Origin: Chloroflexia bacterium
GTDB lineage: Bacteria > Chloroflexota > Chloroflexia > Thermomicrobiales > UBA6265
DNA: 5,523 bases
Assembly: GCA_013698285.1 (NCBI GenBank)
Contig: JACCVE010000134.1
Span: 1-5,523, forward strand
Reading direction: 5' to 3'
Positions 1-5,397 of the stretch are shown piece by piece (the first letter of the stretch is position 1; the number at the start of each line of letters is the position of its first letter). The notes under the pieces were generated by a model that searched no databases, was not told the origin of the DNA, and saw only the letters and a list, made by a program, of their open reading frames with translations. Position numbers and translations under genes: made by a program.

Positions 1-1
1 G

Positions 2-820
2 CGGGAAGGTCAGACCGGGTTCCACGAGCGCGGCGTCGTCGAGCGCCTGCCGCTGCTGGAGGTCTCGGGGATCGCCCGCGGTCGCGCCTTGCGCGGGGTC
101 ACGGTCTCGGTCGGAAAGGGCGAGATCGTCGGGCTGGCCGGGCTCCTCGGCTCCGGCCGGACCGAGGTCGCCCGGGCCATCTTCGGCGCCGACACGATCG
201 AGGCCGGCACGATCACCCTGGACGGTCGCCCGGTGGACCTCTCGACCCCGGCCGCCGCGATCCGGGCCGGCATCGGCTTCTGCTCGGAGGACCGCAAGGC
301 CGAGGGCATCGTCCCGGCCCTCTCCGTCCGGGAGAACTTGACCCTCGCGGCCCTCCCCCTCCTGTCCCGCAACGGAATCGTCGATCGGGCCAGGCAACAG
401 GCTATCGTCGACCGCTTCATCGCCCGCCTCGGCATCAAGCTCGCTGACGCCGACCAGCCGATCCGAGAATTGAGCGGCGGTAACCAGCAGAAGGTCTTGC
501 TCGCCCGCTGGCTCTGTCTTGACCCCCGCCTCCTCTTGCTCGACGAGCCCACCCGGGGCATCGATGTCGGGGCCAAGGCCGAGATCCAGTCCCTGATCGA
601 CGAACTGGCGGGCGAGGGCCTCGGTGTCCTGATGATCTCGTCGGAGATGGAGGAGCTGCTGGAGGGCGGTGACCGGGTGGTCGTCCTGCGCGACGGCGCC
701 AACGTCGCCGCCTTCAGCCACGACGAGGTGAGCCAGGGCGCGGTCCTCGAAGCGATGGCAATGGGCAGCGGTGCCACCGACCCGGATTCCGGCGCGGTGA
801 CCTCAGCGGGAGCCGTCTGA
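2..820 (+). CDS. ytfR: Sugar ABC transporter ATP-binding protein, C-terminal half (5' truncated by the window)
   Basis: Cytoplasmic ATPase of a CUT2-type (RbsA/MglA/XylG/YtfR) sugar importer, which has two nucleotide-binding domains in one chain of about 500 residues. The frame is open from base 2, so the gene starts upstream; the TTG at 89 is internal. The window holds the linker and whole second domain. That domain opens with a degenerate Walker A (GLLGSGRTE, about 140-166) lacking the usual GK-S/T, as is normal for the second domain of this family. It continues with SEDRKAEGIV, the signature LSGGNQQK (from 470), Walker B LLLLDEPTRGID (about 530-565) and a switch region ISSEMEE, where the usual histidine is absent. 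These substitutions suggest the main catalytic site uses the missing first domain (family knowledge). The stop overlaps the next start (TGATG), so translation is probably coupled to the permease. The galactofuranose-type assignment rests mainly on the two permeases; ribose, xylose or another sugar remains possible. Confidence 0.93.
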   Translation, partial: REGQTGFHERGVVERLPLLEVSGIARGRALRGVTVSVGKGEIVGLAGLLGSGRTEVARAIFGADTIEAGTITLDGRPVDLSTPAAAIRAGIGFCSEDRKAEGIVPALSVRENLTLAALPLLSRNGIVDRARQQAIVDRFIARLGIKLADADQPIRELSGGNQQKVLLARWLCLDPRLLLLDEPTRGIDVGAKAEIQSLIDELAGEGLGVLMISSEMEELLEGGDRVVVLRDGANVAAFSHDEVSQGAVLEAMAMGSGATDPDSGAVTSAGAV

Positions 821-1854
821 TGGCCGGTACGAGCCCGGCCACGCCGGCCCGCGCGGACCGGGCACCCGGTCCCCGCCGGGACGCCCCGGCCGCCTCCCGC
901 CTTGCGGGCGTCGCCCGCCAGATGCGAGGTCCCCTCGGGGCCCTGGTGCTGCTGGTCATCTACAACGCCCTGTTCAACGCCGATGCCTTCTTGACCCGCC
1001 AATCCTTCAATGTCAACGCCACCCAGGTGGCCGTCGTGGTCATCGTCGGCGTTGGCTTGACCATGGTCATCGCCACCGGCGGCATCGACCTCTCGGTCGG
1101 GGCGATCATGGCCATCTCCGGCTCGCTCGCCCCGATCATCTTCTTGGCCGATTCCGCCCCCTGGGCGACGCCGTTCCTCGGCGCTGCCATGGCCTACGTG
1201 CTGCCTGTCCTCCTCGGCGGCGCGCTCGGTGCGTTCAACGGCGGCCTGATCACCGGCTTCCGGATCCAGCCCATCATCGCCACGCTCGTCCTCTTCATCG
1301 CCGGGCGAGGCATCGCCCAGGTGATGACCGGCGGTCGCCTCCAGTCGTTCCGCGAGCCGGATTGGCAATACGTCGGTCTCGGGCGTCCCCTGGGCATCCC
1401 GTTCCAGGTGATCCTGATGCTCACGGTCGTCGCCGTCGCCGCCTGGGCGATGCGCGCGACCACATTCGGTCGGTACGTCCTCGCCATCGGGGGAAATCCC
1501 GCCGCCGCCCGCCTGGCCGGTGTCCCGGTCCGCCGCGTCACGGTCGCGGTCTACGTCATCAGCGGCCTGCTCGCCGGCCTGGCCGGGCTCATCGAGATCG
1601 CGATCAACTCGTCGGCCGACGCCAACCGGATCGGCCTGAATCGGGAGCTAGACGCCATCGCCGCCGTGGCGGTCGGCGGCACATCGCTGCTGGGCGGCAG
1701 GGCCACCATCGTCGGCACCCTGATCGGTGCCCTGATCATCCAACTGATCCGCTTCACCCTGCTGACCGAGGGCGCCTCGGACGCCGTCGTCCGGATCGTC
1801 TCCGCGGGCGCCATCCTGGTCGCGGTCCTGATCCAGCGACAACGCGGCACCTGA
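820..1854 (+). CDS. ytfT: Sugar ABC transporter permease 1 (YtfT-like, BPD_transp_2)
   Basis: Inner-membrane permease of 344 residues, a usual length for the RbsC/YtfT family. The first 35 or so residues are a Pro/Ala/Arg-rich cytoplasmic tail, followed by roughly eight to ten hydrophobic segments. Family hallmarks are visible in order: GVGLTMVIATGGIDLSVGA (residues 77-95), FRIQPIIATL (147-156), AGRGIAQ (161-167), AIGGNPAAARLAGV (222-235), ADANRIGLNRELDAI (266-280) and GGTSLLGGR (286-294), then GALIIQ. FRIQP-IATL, GRGIAQ, the ADAN stretch and GALIIQ match what I recall of E. coli YtfT better than RbsC, which suggests a galactofuranose-type importer. The ATG start shares one base with the ATPase stop and has GGGAG at 808-812, 7 bases upstream. 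The protein should pair with permease 2 to form a heterodimeric channel driven by the upstream ATPase. The exact sugar is not shown by the sequence. Confidence 0.9.
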   Translation: MAGTSPATPARADRAPGPRRDAPAASRLAGVARQMRGPLGALVLLVIYNALFNADAFLTRQSFNVNATQVAVVVIVGVGLTMVIATGGIDLSVGAIMAISGSLAPIIFLADSAPWATPFLGAAMAYVLPVLLGGALGAFNGGLITGFRIQPIIATLVLFIAGRGIAQVMTGGRLQSFREPDWQYVGLGRPLGIPFQVILMLTVVAVAAWAMRATTFGRYVLAIGGNPAAARLAGVPVRRVTVAVYVISGLLAGLAGLIEIAINSSADANRIGLNRELDAIAAVAVGGTSLLGGRATIVGTLIGALIIQLIRFTLLTEGASDAVVRIVSAGAILVAVLIQRQRGT

Positions 1855-1880
1855 CCGGCCCCCAACTCGTGCCTCGCCGA

Positions 1881-1885
1881 AGGAG
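1881..1885 (+). promoter_or_regulatory. Shine-Dalgarno AGGAG that sets the GTG start of permease 2
   Basis: AGGAG lies 6 bases before the GTG at 1892, which opens the permease frame. An ATG at 1890 overlaps it in another frame but gives only a 26-codon peptide ending near 1970, so the GTG is the better start. Confidence 0.7.
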
Positions 1886-1891
1886 AACGAT

Positions 1892-2902
1892 GTGGTTGCC
1901 GCCCAACCATCGACGACTGCTCTCCGCGAAGCCCGCGACCGGGCGTCCCGGGCCCGCTTCGCCACGCTGATCCAACGCCAGGGCGCCCTGATCGCACTGG
2001 TCGTGACGATGGTCTTCGGCTGGCTCCGCTATGGCCAGGAAGGGTTCACCGGAACCTACAACATCACCGAGGCCCTGCGCTACAACGCCATGTTCGCCCT
2101 GATCGCCCTCGGCATGACCTTCGTGATCATGACCGGGGGAATCGACCTCTCGGTCGGCGCCGTCGCGGTGCTGGGCAGCGTGATGGCCGCCAGGGCCAGC
2201 GGCGAGGGCCCATGGGTGGCGACCCTGGTGGCGATCGCCACCGGCGTCGCGATCGGCCTGCTGAACGGGGTCTTGATCTCCCGATTCCGGATCCAGCCCT
2301 TCATCGTCACCCTGGCCACCTTGCTCGGCGGCCGGGGACTGGCCCTGCTGGCGGCGAACAACAGCGTCCAGTCACTCTCGACCGAGGCGTTCTCCAACGG
2401 CTTCATCGACATCAGTGGACGAGAAATTGGCCCGGTGCCCCTGCCGGTGGCGATCGCCGCCGTGGCGTTCGTGATCGGGACCGTGCTGCTCAACCTGACC
2501 CGGTTTGGCCGCCACGTCCTGGCCATCGGCGGCAACGAGGAGGCCGCCCGGCTGGCCGGCGTCCCGATCGATAGGACGATCATCGTCGTCTATGTCCTGA
2601 GCGGTGGCCTGGCCGGCCTGGCCGGCGCGATCCTCGCCGCCTACACGTTCAGCGGCAACCCCAACGAGGCCGTCGGCTGGGAGCTCTCCGCGATCGCCGC
2701 CGTGGTCGTCGGCGGCACCCTGCTGACGGGAGGGTTAGGGTCGGTCTGGACCACGTTGGTCGGCGTCTTACTGCTCGGCGCGATCATCAACATGCTGAAC
2801 TTCGAGAGCCTGGACCCCTACTGGCAACAGGTAATCCGCGGGCTCTTCCTGCTCGTCGTCGTGATCCTCCAGAGTCGCCTCCGGCGACCGGCCTCCGGCT
2901 GA
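1892..2902 (+). CDS. yjfF: Sugar ABC transporter permease 2 (YjfF-like, BPD_transp_2)
   Basis: Second inner-membrane permease of the same importer, 336 residues, starting at GTG 6 bases after AGGAG. The fold matches permease 1: a short charged N-terminus, hydrophobic segments from about residue 31, ALGMTFVIMTGGIDLSVGA (72-90), FRIQPFIVTLATL (132-144), GRGLALL, AIGGNEEAARLAGV (211-224) and ELSAIAAVVVGGTLLTGGLG (264-283). The last stretch, GVLLLGAIIN (291-300) and the NFESLDPYWQQVIRG region resemble YjfF more than YtfT, as I recall them. It is clearly paralogous to permease 1 but not a recent duplicate, because the sequences differ throughout outside the shared motifs. The 37-base gap after permease 1 and the matching strand put it in the same operon. 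No catabolic gene follows; the next genes run convergently. The specific substrate is inference from the operon layout. Confidence 0.9.
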   Translation: MVAAQPSTTALREARDRASRARFATLIQRQGALIALVVTMVFGWLRYGQEGFTGTYNITEALRYNAMFALIALGMTFVIMTGGIDLSVGAVAVLGSVMAARASGEGPWVATLVAIATGVAIGLLNGVLISRFRIQPFIVTLATLLGGRGLALLAANNSVQSLSTEAFSNGFIDISGREIGPVPLPVAIAAVAFVIGTVLLNLTRFGRHVLAIGGNEEAARLAGVPIDRTIIVVYVLSGGLAGLAGAILAAYTFSGNPNEAVGWELSAIAAVVVGGTLLTGGLGSVWTTLVGVLLLGAIINMLNFESLDPYWQQVIRGLFLLVVVILQSRLRRPASG

Positions 2903-3247
2903 CCGGCTGACCCGTCATCGCCGGCAGACAAGCGACCCGGGAGCCGCTCGTTGGATCCGGGCGTCACGTTGGTCACGGGTGGCCGATTGGGTGGGCGCCC
3001 GCCGGCGGCCGAGCGGCAGCGGTGAGGATCGTCGGTCTCGCGCCATGGGCACAGGCTTGGGTGCGTCGGTCGTTGCTGAGGAATCTGGGATCCGGATGAT
3101 CACGTGACCATCGGAGCACCCGTGATGCCCGGAACGCCGCACCACCGTGACCCGGGAGCACACGGGGTCCCCCGACGATGGGCATCGAATCTTGACGCTG
3201 GATCCGGATTCCGTATGAAACTGACGATTGCTGGGGAATAAGGCTGA
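2903..3247. other. Convergent intergenic region with palindromes; no supported gene
   Basis: About 345 bases lie between the permease 2 stop and the end of recognisable glyoxalase homology on the other strand. The last minus-strand frame formally runs through here to 2917, but that stretch resembles no domain I recognise. Visible structure includes adjacent perfect palindromes GGGCGCCC (2993-3000) and CCGCCGGCGG (2999-3008), a near-palindrome at 3095-3112, and the short repeated word GATCCGG at 2954, 3089 and 3201. No hairpin is followed by a T-run on either strand, so a simple intrinsic terminator is not supported. The region may hold overlapping terminators for the two converging operons, but that is a guess. 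Confidence 0.5.
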
Positions 3248-3607
3248 GTCGCGGCCCATCCAGGTCGCCACGCGGGCCTCGTTGCCCTCGGCGTCGGCCA
3301 GCACCCACCACGACGGTGCGTACCGGTCGGTCACCAGGCGGCCGCCGGCGGCGATCGCCGCCGCGATGCGCGCCTTGGCCTGGTCGTGCGGCACGGAGAT
3401 GTCGATGTGGGCGCGATTGCGCTGCGGGCGCGGCGCGTCCATCTGCTGGAACCAAACGGACGGACCGCGGCCGTGGGGGGCGACAAGTTCCTCGTCGCCC
3501 ACATCGCGATACCCGAGGACGGCCCGCCAGAACGGCCGCACCGCCGGACCGACGAGCGCGTCGATCGCGACCTGGACCGTCTGCACGGCGGTCGGGTCGG
3601 ACGGCAC
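2915..3607 (-). CDS. VOC/glyoxalase-like domain, C-terminal half of a split PCD-VOC fusion with an abnormal tail; probable pseudogene part
   Basis: Residues about 10-118 form a glyoxalase-like VOC domain: VQVAIDALVG, RPFWRAVLGY, the substrate-side stretch WFQQMDAPRPQRNR, HIDISVPHDQAKARI, then WWVLADAEGNEARVATW. His67 in HIDI and Glu110 in GNEAR sit where the family usually has metal-binding residues. In homologues as I recall them, this domain directly continues a pterin-4a-carbinolamine dehydratase domain and ends soon after the ATW-x-GRD stretch. Here the upstream domain is in the same frame but is cut off by a TAG at 3635-3637. The GTG at 3607 follows GGAG with no spacing, a poor initiation site. 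After GRD (about 3248) the frame continues for 110 residues of unrelated sequence rich in Arg, Pro and Ser, as if the normal stop had been lost. A separately translated enzyme is possible but less likely than a broken gene. The substrate is unknown. Confidence 0.65.
   Translation of the reverse strand: MPSDPTAVQTVQVAIDALVGPAVRPFWRAVLGYRDVGDEELVAPHGRGPSVWFQQMDAPRPQRNRAHIDISVPHDQAKARIAAAIAAGGRLVTDRYAPSWWVLADAEGNEARVATWMGRDSALFPSNRQFHTESGSSVKIRCPSSGDPVCSRVTVVRRSGHHGCSDGHVIIRIPDSSATTDAPKPVPMARDRRSSPLPLGRRRAPTQSATRDQRDARIQRAAPGSLVCRR
3095..3112. repeat. 18-bp near-perfect palindrome centred on CACGTG
   Basis: GATGATCACGTGACCATC reads the same on both strands except for one mismatched pair (A at 3099 against C at 3108). 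It has no loop, so it looks more like a protein-binding dyad than an RNA hairpin. It lies between the ends of two convergent operons, an odd place for an operator. It could be a chance palindrome, a terminator-associated structure or the relic of a control region. The function is unknown. Confidence 0.4.
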
Positions 3608-3634
3608 CTCCAGTTGGCGTGCCGCCGCCGAAAT

Positions 3635-3895
3635 CTACCGGGCCAGCTCGATGTCGCGCTCGTTCAGCCCGTCGATGTCGTACGTCCACAGGCGCACGGT
3701 CACGCCACCAGACCGCAGGTCAACGTCGGGGTGATGGTTCGCGGCCTCGGCCAGCCATCCGATCGCGTCGACCAGGCCGACACCCGAAGTGAATGACCCG
3801 GTTCGAACGTGCGCGCACGCCCCCCCGAACACCACACGCCAATCCTCGACACCGGAGGCCTCGTGGAACTGCCGCGCCGAGATCGGCTCGGTCAT
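3635..3895 (-). CDS. Pterin-4a-carbinolamine dehydratase-like domain, N-terminal half of a split PCD-VOC fusion
   Basis: An 86-residue frame with the PCD fold. WRVVFGGACAHVRTGSF starts near residue 19, followed by the helix GLVDAIGWLAEAANHHPDVDL (40-60) and a strand ending in DGLNERDIELAR. PCD dehydrates 4a-hydroxytetrahydropterin in pterin cofactor recycling. The catalytic HHP is present (His54, His55), but the third histidine, normally in a T-H-D motif, is Tyr72 here (WTYDIDG). The conserved tyrosine after HHPDVDLR is Ser62. Catalysis is therefore doubtful. The frame ends at TAG (3635-3637), but the same frame continues at once as ISAAARQLEV and then the VOC domain. Homologues I recall have Gln here (ARQ-IS), so CAG to TAG is the simplest explanation. 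The ATG overlaps the stop of the DUF664 gene (ATGA), indicating coupled translation. Treat it as the front part of a pseudogene or a non-catalytic fragment. Confidence 0.75.
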   Translation of the reverse strand: MTEPISARQFHEASGVEDWRVVFGGACAHVRTGSFTSGVGLVDAIGWLAEAANHHPDVDLRSGGVTVRLWTYDIDGLNERDIELAR

Positions 3896-4485
3896 GGACG
3901 GCCTGGTGACGGCGGGGGCTCGTAGGGATAGGGGTTTCCTGTCGGATCCTCCCCGACGAGCCCGTCCACCGACTCGCGGATGAGGTCGGCGTGGCCAACA
4001 TGCCGCGCGTACTCCTCGATGAGATCGATCAGGATACGCCGTAGGCTAGGTGCCCGGCCGTCGGGCCAGGTAGCCCGTGCCAGTTGATCCGGGCCGCCCT
4101 CCGCCAGCGCCTCCGCGACCAGGGAGCGGGAGCGAGCTACGGCGTCCTGCCACAGGGCAAAAAGCTCCTCGGGAGTGTCCCCGGCGGCCGAGTGCCAGTC
4201 CCAGTCGGGGTCGGCCCTCCAGTCCACCCTGTCCCATGGGGGCTGTCGATCTCGCCCGAGCAGTTTCCCGGAAAACGTGTCGTCCTCGACGAGGGCCAGG
4301 TGCTTGAGCAGTCCGCCCAAGGTTATCGATGAAGCACCGACAGTCGCTCTCATGCCGGCCAAGTCTAGTCCCGCGCATTTCCATGCGAGCGTCGCGCGCT
4401 GGCGCTCCAGGGAACCCAGGAGGGTGGCGGTCTCGTCACCCGCGATGGGAGGTTCCGGGTGACCGCGCTCGTGGAGGTGGGTCAT
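3892..4485 (-). CDS. DUF664 / DinB-superfamily protein
   Basis: A protein of 197 residues, a normal length for DUF664 proteins of the DinB/YfiT-like four-helix superfamily. These are cytoplasmic and usually bind a divalent metal; some relatives are thiol-dependent transferases or isomerases, but most have no assigned reaction. Visible landmarks are ETATLLGSLERQRATLAWK (helix 1, about 18-36), ITLGGLLKHLALVEDD with the first His at 62, the acidic/Trp-rich loop WDRVDWRADPDWDWHSA (84-100), a long helix EELFALWQDAVARSRSLVAE (106-125), and SLRRILIDLIEEYARHVGHADLIRE, where His162 and His165 complete the expected metal triad. The protein looks intact. Its ATG overlaps the hydrolase stop (ATGA) and its own TGA overlaps the next start the same way, so it is the middle cistron of a coupled operon. 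No strong Shine-Dalgarno precedes it. The name DinB does not by itself imply DNA-damage induction. The substrate is unknown. Confidence 0.88.
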   Translation of the reverse strand: MTHLHERGHPEPPIAGDETATLLGSLERQRATLAWKCAGLDLAGMRATVGASSITLGGLLKHLALVEDDTFSGKLLGRDRQPPWDRVDWRADPDWDWHSAAGDTPEELFALWQDAVARSRSLVAEALAEGGPDQLARATWPDGRAPSLRRILIDLIEEYARHVGHADLIRESVDGLVGEDPTGNPYPYEPPPSPGRP

Positions 4486-5069
4486 CGGGACACCGACTTT
4501 CTGTCGAGGAAACCAAGCACCCGCTTCATCAACAGCCCGGCGGCTTCCGCGTCGTACGCCGAAAGCGAGTTGTCGGCGAAGAGGTGCTGGTCGCCGGGAT
4601 AGAGGAACAGCTCCGCGTCCTCGGTCTCGGCGACGAGCGCCCGGGCGGCGTCGACGTCGCCGTCCTCGACGAAGAACGGGTCGGCGTCCATCGCGTGCAC
4701 CTGCACCGGGACCCCGCCGGGCCAGGCGGAGCCGAACTCCGACACCGGGATGCAGGCGTGGAAGAGCAGCGCGCCCAGCGCCCCGGCCCGCGTCTGCGCC
4801 AGCTTCTGCGCGGGCATCACCCCGAGGGAGAAGCCAGCGTACACCAGGTCGGCGGGCAGCCCATCGGCCGCCCGGACGCCCCGCTCCATGACCTCGTCGA
4901 AGCCGATCTCCCCGGCGTGGCCCACCCCCTCTTCCACGGTGTCGAAGGTGCGGCCCCCGAATAGGTCGGGCGTGTGCACGGTGTGTCCGGCGCGGCGCAG
5001 CTCGTTGGCGAAGGCGACGATGCCGGGGGTCAACCCATGCGCGTGGTGGAAGAGCACGACCTCAGCCAT
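4482..5069 (-). CDS. Dienelactone hydrolase family protein (alpha/beta hydrolase)
   Basis: A protein of 195 residues, slightly shorter than classical dienelactone hydrolase (about 230). The first strand and oxyanion-hole region read AEVVLFHHAHGLTPG (2-16), and the next strand-loop is GHTVHTPDLFGGRTF (28-42). The nucleophile elbow is GFSLG, with Ser81 where classical dienelactone hydrolases have cysteine. MDADPFF supplies the probable acid (Asp130, less likely Asp128) and YPGDQHLFAD the histidine (His162). The triad is complete, so the enzyme is probably an active cytoplasmic serine hydrolase; the substrate cannot be read from the sequence. It is the first gene of the minus-strand operon, with AAGGAG 7 bases before ATG and a sigma70-type promoter upstream. 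Its stop overlaps the DUF664 start. No frameshift or missing core motif is visible, in contrast to the genes at both ends of the locus. Confidence 0.92.
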   Translation of the reverse strand: MAEVVLFHHAHGLTPGIVAFANELRRAGHTVHTPDLFGGRTFDTVEEGVGHAGEIGFDEVMERGVRAADGLPADLVYAGFSLGVMPAQKLAQTRAGALGALLFHACIPVSEFGSAWPGGVPVQVHAMDADPFFVEDGDVDAARALVAETEDAELFLYPGDQHLFADNSLSAYDAEAAGLLMKRVLGFLDRKSVSR

Positions 5070-5076
5070 CCCTACA

Positions 5077-5082
5077 CTCCTT
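5077..5082 (-). promoter_or_regulatory. Shine-Dalgarno AAGGAG of the hydrolase gene
   Basis: AAGGAG on the minus strand lies 7 bases before the ATG at 5069-5067, a consensus spacing. It is the strongest ribosome site in the window and supports this ATG as the true start. Confidence 0.75.
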
Positions 5083-5097
5083 CTGCTCGAACGTACA

Positions 5098-5109
5098 GAT
5101 CATTTGTTC
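5098..5109 (-). promoter_or_regulatory. Possible operator at +1: LexA-like box GAAC-N4-GATC
   Basis: GAACAAATGATC on the minus strand differs by one base from the Gram-positive/actinobacterial LexA core GAAC-N4-GTTC, and its centre AAAT fits the R-N-R-Y preference of the Bacillus consensus. It begins two bases after the -10 box and covers the predicted transcription start, a natural position for a repressor. A wider GAAC-N13-GTTC dyad (5089-5109) shares the same half-site and could instead be an operator for the divergent ArsR-like regulator. One mismatch in eight bases is weak on its own. Confidence 0.35.
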
Positions 5110-5110
5110 T

Positions 5111-5139
5111 ATCCTACTCGGAGCAACAAACCGTGTCAA
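5111..5139 (-). promoter_or_regulatory. Sigma70-type promoter of the hydrolase-DUF664-PCD/VOC operon
   Basis: On the minus strand a perfect -35 TTGACA (5139-5134) is followed by exactly 17 bases and a -10 of TAGGAT (5116-5111; four of six match TATAAT). The start of transcription would fall near 5103-5105, giving a leader of about 35 bases that includes the AAGGAG site. The -35 box overlaps the GTG start of the divergent regulator remnant, so the two genes share a very compact control region. Confidence 0.7.
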
Positions 5140-5397
5140 GCGCGATCCCGGACCACGATATCGCTGGCGCCGTTGAGGTCGGCACGGCGGCCCAGTCGCG
5201 GCCGTACGCCGGCCCGCTATCAGATGACGCCGCATGATCTGGTGCCCGAGCGGGCCGCTACCGTGGCCGGGCTGGCCGAGCCGGTCGACCGGCCGAAAAG
5301 CACCGTGGCCAACCACGAGGGCGTGCTGGTCGCCCCGGGCCGTTACCCGAATGACTACCCGACCGTGCCCGGACCTAGGTGGGATGCCTGCCGGTGA
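5133..5397 (+). pseudogene. Decayed ArsR-like winged-helix regulator, divergent from the hydrolase operon
   Basis: Two frames together resemble the N-terminus of an ArsR/HTH_20-type regulator. From GTG 5133, with GGAG at 5120-5123 nine bases upstream, one frame reads VSSAIPDHDIAGAVEV and then AAQSRPYAGPLS. The end of this resembles the family's helix QLRAYAHPLR, and the frame soon stops at 5237. The next frame, from about 5224, reads MTPHDLVPERAATVAGLAEP and then VDRPKSTVANHEGVLVAPG (to 5340). This looks like a helix-turn-helix in which LAE-x-(V/L)-x-RPKSTV-x-x-H-x-x-VL-x-x-AG is typical. A one-base insertion near 5215-5223 would join the two. After 5340 the wing motif is lost and the frame ends at 5397. 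Such regulators commonly sit divergent to the operon they repress. The helix-turn-helix match is fairly convincing by eye; the exact borders and number of frameshifts are uncertain. Confidence 0.5.

Noticed and set aside
10..1368. 452-codon open frame on the minus strand across the ATPase and permease 1
   Set aside because: It lies antisense to two clear transporter genes, has a composition rich in Gly, Asp, Arg, Pro and Ser, and has no domain. Long antisense frames are expected at this GC content.
1362..1970. 202-codon plus-strand frame inside permease 1
   Set aside because: It is an Arg/Pro/Gly-rich shifted-frame shadow of the permease, with no motif.
2981..3010. GC-rich palindromes GGGCGCCC and CCGCCGGCGG as an intrinsic terminator
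   Set aside because: The palindromes have little loop and no T-run follows on either strand. GC-rich palindromes are common at this base composition.
2954..3209. GATCCGG word repeated three times, suggestive of a repeat array or CRISPR
   Set aside because: The shared word is only 7-9 bases, spacing is uneven (about 135 and 112 bases) and the flanks differ, so it is neither an array nor an IS end.
2973..3734. Long frames on both strands across the PCD-VOC gene
   Set aside because: They are Arg/Pro-rich with no recognisable motif, while the frame of the PCD and VOC domains carries clear family motifs.
4329..4964. 211-codon plus-strand frame antisense to the DUF664 and hydrolase genes
   Set aside because: It is a shadow of two well-supported minus-strand genes and has no domain of its own.
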